Below, one piece after another: positions 61,674-64,000 of a DNA stretch of 64,000 bases. The notes beneath the pieces were generated by a model. The model made no database searches. It had not been told where the DNA came from and saw only the letters and a program-made list of their open reading frames with translations. Source of the stretch: Flavobacterium saccharophilum (GTDB lineage Bacteria > Bacteroidota > Bacteroidia > Flavobacteriales > Flavobacteriaceae); the NCBI RefSeq assembly GCF_900142735.1, contig NZ_FRBY01000002.1, positions 124,001 through 188,000 on the forward strand. Reading direction: 5' to 3'. A program made the position numbers and the translations under genes. The stretch's first letter is position 1. Each line of letters opens with the position of its first letter.

Positions 61674-62339
61674 CTATATGTCGTTTGCGATATAACCTAT
61701 ACCACGTATTGTTTTTATATAATCTTCTTCAATTTTTAAATTGAGTTTTTTTCTAATAGCGTTCATAAATACATCAATAACTCCGGTGTCATATTCAAAA
61801 TTGATTTCCCAAACGTCTTTTAGTATTTGATTTCGGGTACAAACCTTTCCTTTATGTTGAATTAAATAAGTTAACAATTCGAATTCCCTTTGCGTCAAAG
61901 CCACTTCTTCCTCATTTTTCAAGACAATATGCCTTGACAAATCGATTTTAATGGTTCCTAAAGTTAGCGTCTCGGTTCCTTTTCTGTTTCTAAAATGAAC
62001 TTTTATGCGCTCTACCAATTCTTCAAAACTAAATGGCTTTTTGATGTAATCATTTGCGCCGGCTTTCAAACCCTCAATGGTTTCCTGAACCGTATCTTTT
62101 GCAGTCAGAAAAATAATCGGTGTCTTCTGGTCTTTAATCCTGATAGCTTTACATAAATCTAATCCATTGATTTTAGGCAACATCCAATCTAATAAAATTA
62201 AATCAAATTGTTGATTATGAATCAATTCAAAACCTTTAGAACCATCACTCGCAGTAGTAACTTCATATCCTTCTTCCTGCAGCCCTTGTTGTAAAAACTG
62301 AACAATTCCTATCTCATCTTCTACTATTAAAATATGCAT
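61674..62339 (-). CDS. OmpR-family response regulator
   Basis: 221 residues. Receiver with acidic pocket VEDE, phosphoacceptor Asp in LILLDWMLPKING (about 51), and Lys in FLTAKD and IKKPFSFEELVERI. C-terminal winged helix: ALTQREFELLTYLIQHKGKVCTRNQILKDVWEINFEYDTGVIDVFMNAIRKKL. Partner of the kinase directly downstream. A TAnnTTTG element lies 49-56 bases upstream. Confidence 0.94.
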   Translation of the reverse strand: MHILIVEDEIGIVQFLQQGLQEEGYEVTTASDGSKGFELIHNQQFDLILLDWMLPKINGLDLCKAIRIKDQKTPIIFLTAKDTVQETIEGLKAGANDYIKKPFSFEELVERIKVHFRNRKGTETLTLGTIKIDLSRHIVLKNEEEVALTQREFELLTYLIQHKGKVCTRNQILKDVWEINFEYDTGVIDVFMNAIRKKLNLKIEEDYIKTIRGIGYIANDI

Positions 62340-62387
62340 TTGTTCTTTTTTATTAAAATTATATTCTTCGCCTTTAATTTAATCAAT

Positions 62388-62395
62388 CAAAGGTA
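62388..62395 (-). promoter_or_regulatory. -7 element of the two-component operon
   Basis: TACCTTTG on the minus strand matches TAnnTTTG. A second identical copy lies at 62482-62489. Confidence 0.5.
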
Positions 62396-62455
62396 AAAAT
62401 TTAAATTTTTGGAAATGACTAAAAATCATTTCAATACCACCAAAACTTATTCATC

Positions 62456-62471
62456 TTAAGCGAATATTAAG
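62456..62471. promoter_or_regulatory. TTAAG direct repeat, candidate response-regulator site
   Basis: TTAAG at 62456-62460 and 62467-62471, 11 bases apart (one helical turn), in the divergent promoter region. OmpR-type regulators bind such spaced direct repeats. Confidence 0.4.
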
Positions 62472-62525
62472 TTAATTCTAACAAAGGTAAAAGCTGAACT
62501 TAATCCCGAATTAATGAACCGGAAT

Positions 62526-62533
62526 TAATTTTG
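62526..62533 (+). promoter_or_regulatory. -7 element of the LtaS-like gene
   Basis: TAATTTTG matches TAnnTTTG, 16 bases before the ATG at 62549. Confidence 0.5.
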
Positions 62534-62548
62534 TAAAAAAATAATTTC

Positions 62549-64000
62549 ATGACTTTTTACAAAAAACTTTCTCCTTTATACAATCTTGCACTGTTCTATT
62601 TTATAATAAGTTTTCTATTGCGAATTGTTCTCTTTTTTCATCCAATTACACAAAGCTCTTTCACCATTCTTCAGAGTCTGAAAATTTTTAGTTTAGGGCT
62701 TATTTCAGATTTTTTCGTATTTATTATAGCTAGTGCTTTTTTGTGGTTTTATTTAATTTTTATTTCAAATTCAAAATACAATAAGCCTTACGGCTATATT
62801 ATTCTGGGGCTGTTTGTTGCCTTATTTTTATATGTAGCATCCGGAAAAAGTGTTTTTGACGAATATGGCGGTGCATTGCCCGGAATTATTTTAATTTTCG
62901 TCGGAATCAAAACAACACTTTTTGCTCTTTTTCTTTTCCTTCCAAAATGGAGAAATAAAATCAGATTTTGGTTGTTTGCTTTTGTTATCTTTTTATACAT
63001 TTTATTAATTCTTCAAAATGGCTTAAGTGAATATTTCTTTTGGAATGAATTTGGGGTGAAGTATAATTTTATTGCCGTAAATTATTTGATCTATACTAAC
63101 GAAGTTATTGGAAACATAATACAGTCTTACCCTGTAATTCCTTTGTTTTCAGCTTTATTTGCATTAACCGGAATTTCAACTTATTTTATTTTAAGAAACT
63201 CTAAAAACTTCATTCTGGATATTCCGTCCTTTAAAGAAAAAATTAAACTCTCAGGGTTTTATATTGGATTATTTTTGATCTCATTAATTGCTATTCCAAC
63301 CTTAGCAAAAACAGAAAATTCTAAGAATGTCTTTGTTAATGAATTACAGGCAAATGGATTATATAAATTTTACCTGGCTTTTCAAAATAACAAATTAGAT
63401 TACTTTAAATTTTACAAAACACTTCCAAACAAAGAAGCGTATGCACTTCTGAAACGACAATTTCCTACTAGTACTGGAAAAAATACTGAAAGAACCATAA
63501 CTAGTGATTCACTTGAAAATCATAAAAATGTTGTTTTAATTACGATAGAAAGTCTGAGTGCTGAATTCATGAAGTGTTATGGAAACGAACAAAATATCAC
63601 GCCTTTCTTAGACAGTTTAGCTAAAGAAAGCCTTCAGTTCACCAATTTATACGCTGCAGGAAACAGAACTGTTCGTGGTTTAGAAGCTGTGACTTTGTGT
63701 TTGCCTCCAACGGCTGGAGAGAGTGTGGTAAAAAGAGAAGATAACAAAAACAAATTCTCAACTGGAGCACTCTTTAAACAAAGGGGATACGATGTGAGAT
63801 TCATGTACGGTGGAGATGCTTTTTTTGATAATATGCAGGATTTTTATTCTGGAAACGATTATCAGATTGTAGACAAATCAAGCTTTAATCCTGATGAAAT
63901 CACATTTTCGAATGTTTGGGGTGTTTGTGATGAAGACATGTATAACAAGGCTATAAAAGTAATGAATACTGAAGCCAAGGAAAACAAACCTTTCTTTAAT
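62549..64000 (+). CDS. LtaS-type membrane sulfatase / phosphoglycerol transferase (3' end outside window)
   Basis: An open frame of 484 codons from the ATG at 62549 to the window end without a stop. It begins MTFYKKLSPLYNLALFYFII, then has about five TM helices (to about residue 245), then the sulfatase-fold domain: metal-binding Glu in VVLITIESLSAEFMKCYGN (about 331-349) and the likely nucleophile Thr in NRTVRGLEAVT. In LtaS relatives this Thr carries the glycerol-phosphate intermediate. In a Gram-negative host the product could be phosphoglycerol or phosphoethanolamine modification of envelope glycans. Divergent from the two-component pair, which may regulate it. Confidence 0.85.
   Translation, partial: MTFYKKLSPLYNLALFYFIISFLLRIVLFFHPITQSSFTILQSLKIFSLGLISDFFVFIIASAFLWFYLIFISNSKYNKPYGYIILGLFVALFLYVASGKSVFDEYGGALPGIILIFVGIKTTLFALFLFLPKWRNKIRFWLFAFVIFLYILLILQNGLSEYFFWNEFGVKYNFIAVNYLIYTNEVIGNIIQSYPVIPLFSALFALTGISTYFILRNSKNFILDIPSFKEKIKLSGFYIGLFLISLIAIPTLAKTENSKNVFVNELQANGLYKFYLAFQNNKLDYFKFYKTLPNKEAYALLKRQFPTSTGKNTERTITSDSLENHKNVVLITIESLSAEFMKCYGNEQNITPFLDSLAKESLQFTNLYAAGNRTVRGLEAVTLCLPPTAGESVVKREDNKNKFSTGALFKQRGYDVRFMYGGDAFFDNMQDFYSGNDYQIVDKSSFNPDEITFSNVWGVCDEDMYNKAIKVMNTEAKENKPFFN

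Overview
The window looks like a chromosomal segment of a Flavobacterium-type Bacteroidota. The DNA is AT-rich, several genes carry the Bacteroidota -7 promoter element TAnnTTTG, and protein types typical of the group (lipoproteins with short SPII signals, PepSY-like secreted proteins, class II KARI, HisIE and HisB fusions) are present. No rRNA, tRNA, CRISPR array or transposase was seen. Assignments rest on reading translated sequence; no database search was possible.

Layout. 0-27.6 kb is a mosaic of housekeeping and accessory genes: gap, small enzymes, a GT2 synthase, a fused branched-chain 2-oxoacid dehydrogenase E1, a DUF885 peptidase-like lipoprotein, an MscS channel, two helicases, type II NADH dehydrogenase and a Bcr/CflA exporter. 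27,707-34,003 is a 6,297-bp unit bounded by a 20-bp direct repeat. It is read here as a small Rep-encoding (probably ssDNA, tailless, membrane-containing) prophage inserted at the chromosomal dif site. 34.4-38.9 kb holds a CBS/DUF294 signalling protein, a degenerate DnaQ-like protein and acetyl-CoA synthetase. 39.3-47.6 kb holds ilvDBNC behind an Ile/Val-rich leader peptide and attenuator, then leuB and leuA. 47.8-52.1 kb has a helical repeat protein, an M1 aminopeptidase and a CBM9-like secreted protein. 52.2-60.2 kb is a complete histidine operon (hisG-D-C-B-H-A-F-IE) behind a His-rich leader peptide and attenuator. 60.3-64.0 kb holds a sensor kinase/response regulator pair divergent from an LtaS-type membrane sulfatase that runs off the window.

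Main result. The prophage attachment core lies inside the 5' part of the phage replication gene. In the integrated state the Rep reading frame is cut: the ATG and first 20 codons lie at the left end (27,708-27,767, minus strand), while the rest (34,004-32,721) lies 6.3 kb away at the right end. Joining the two att copies restores one uninterrupted 447-codon frame. Integration should therefore separate rep from its start codon and upstream region, and Xer-mediated excision should rebuild it. The right junction keeps a full dif (XerC arm, TTTATA, XerD arm), so the host would keep its dimer-resolution site. No phage integrase is visible, which fits use of host XerC/XerD.

A second theme is the intergenic DNA. 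Many gaps, notably inside the his and ilv operons, are filled with short palindromic repeats from at least six sequence families. Each family is built from short direct sub-repeats followed by their inverted copy.
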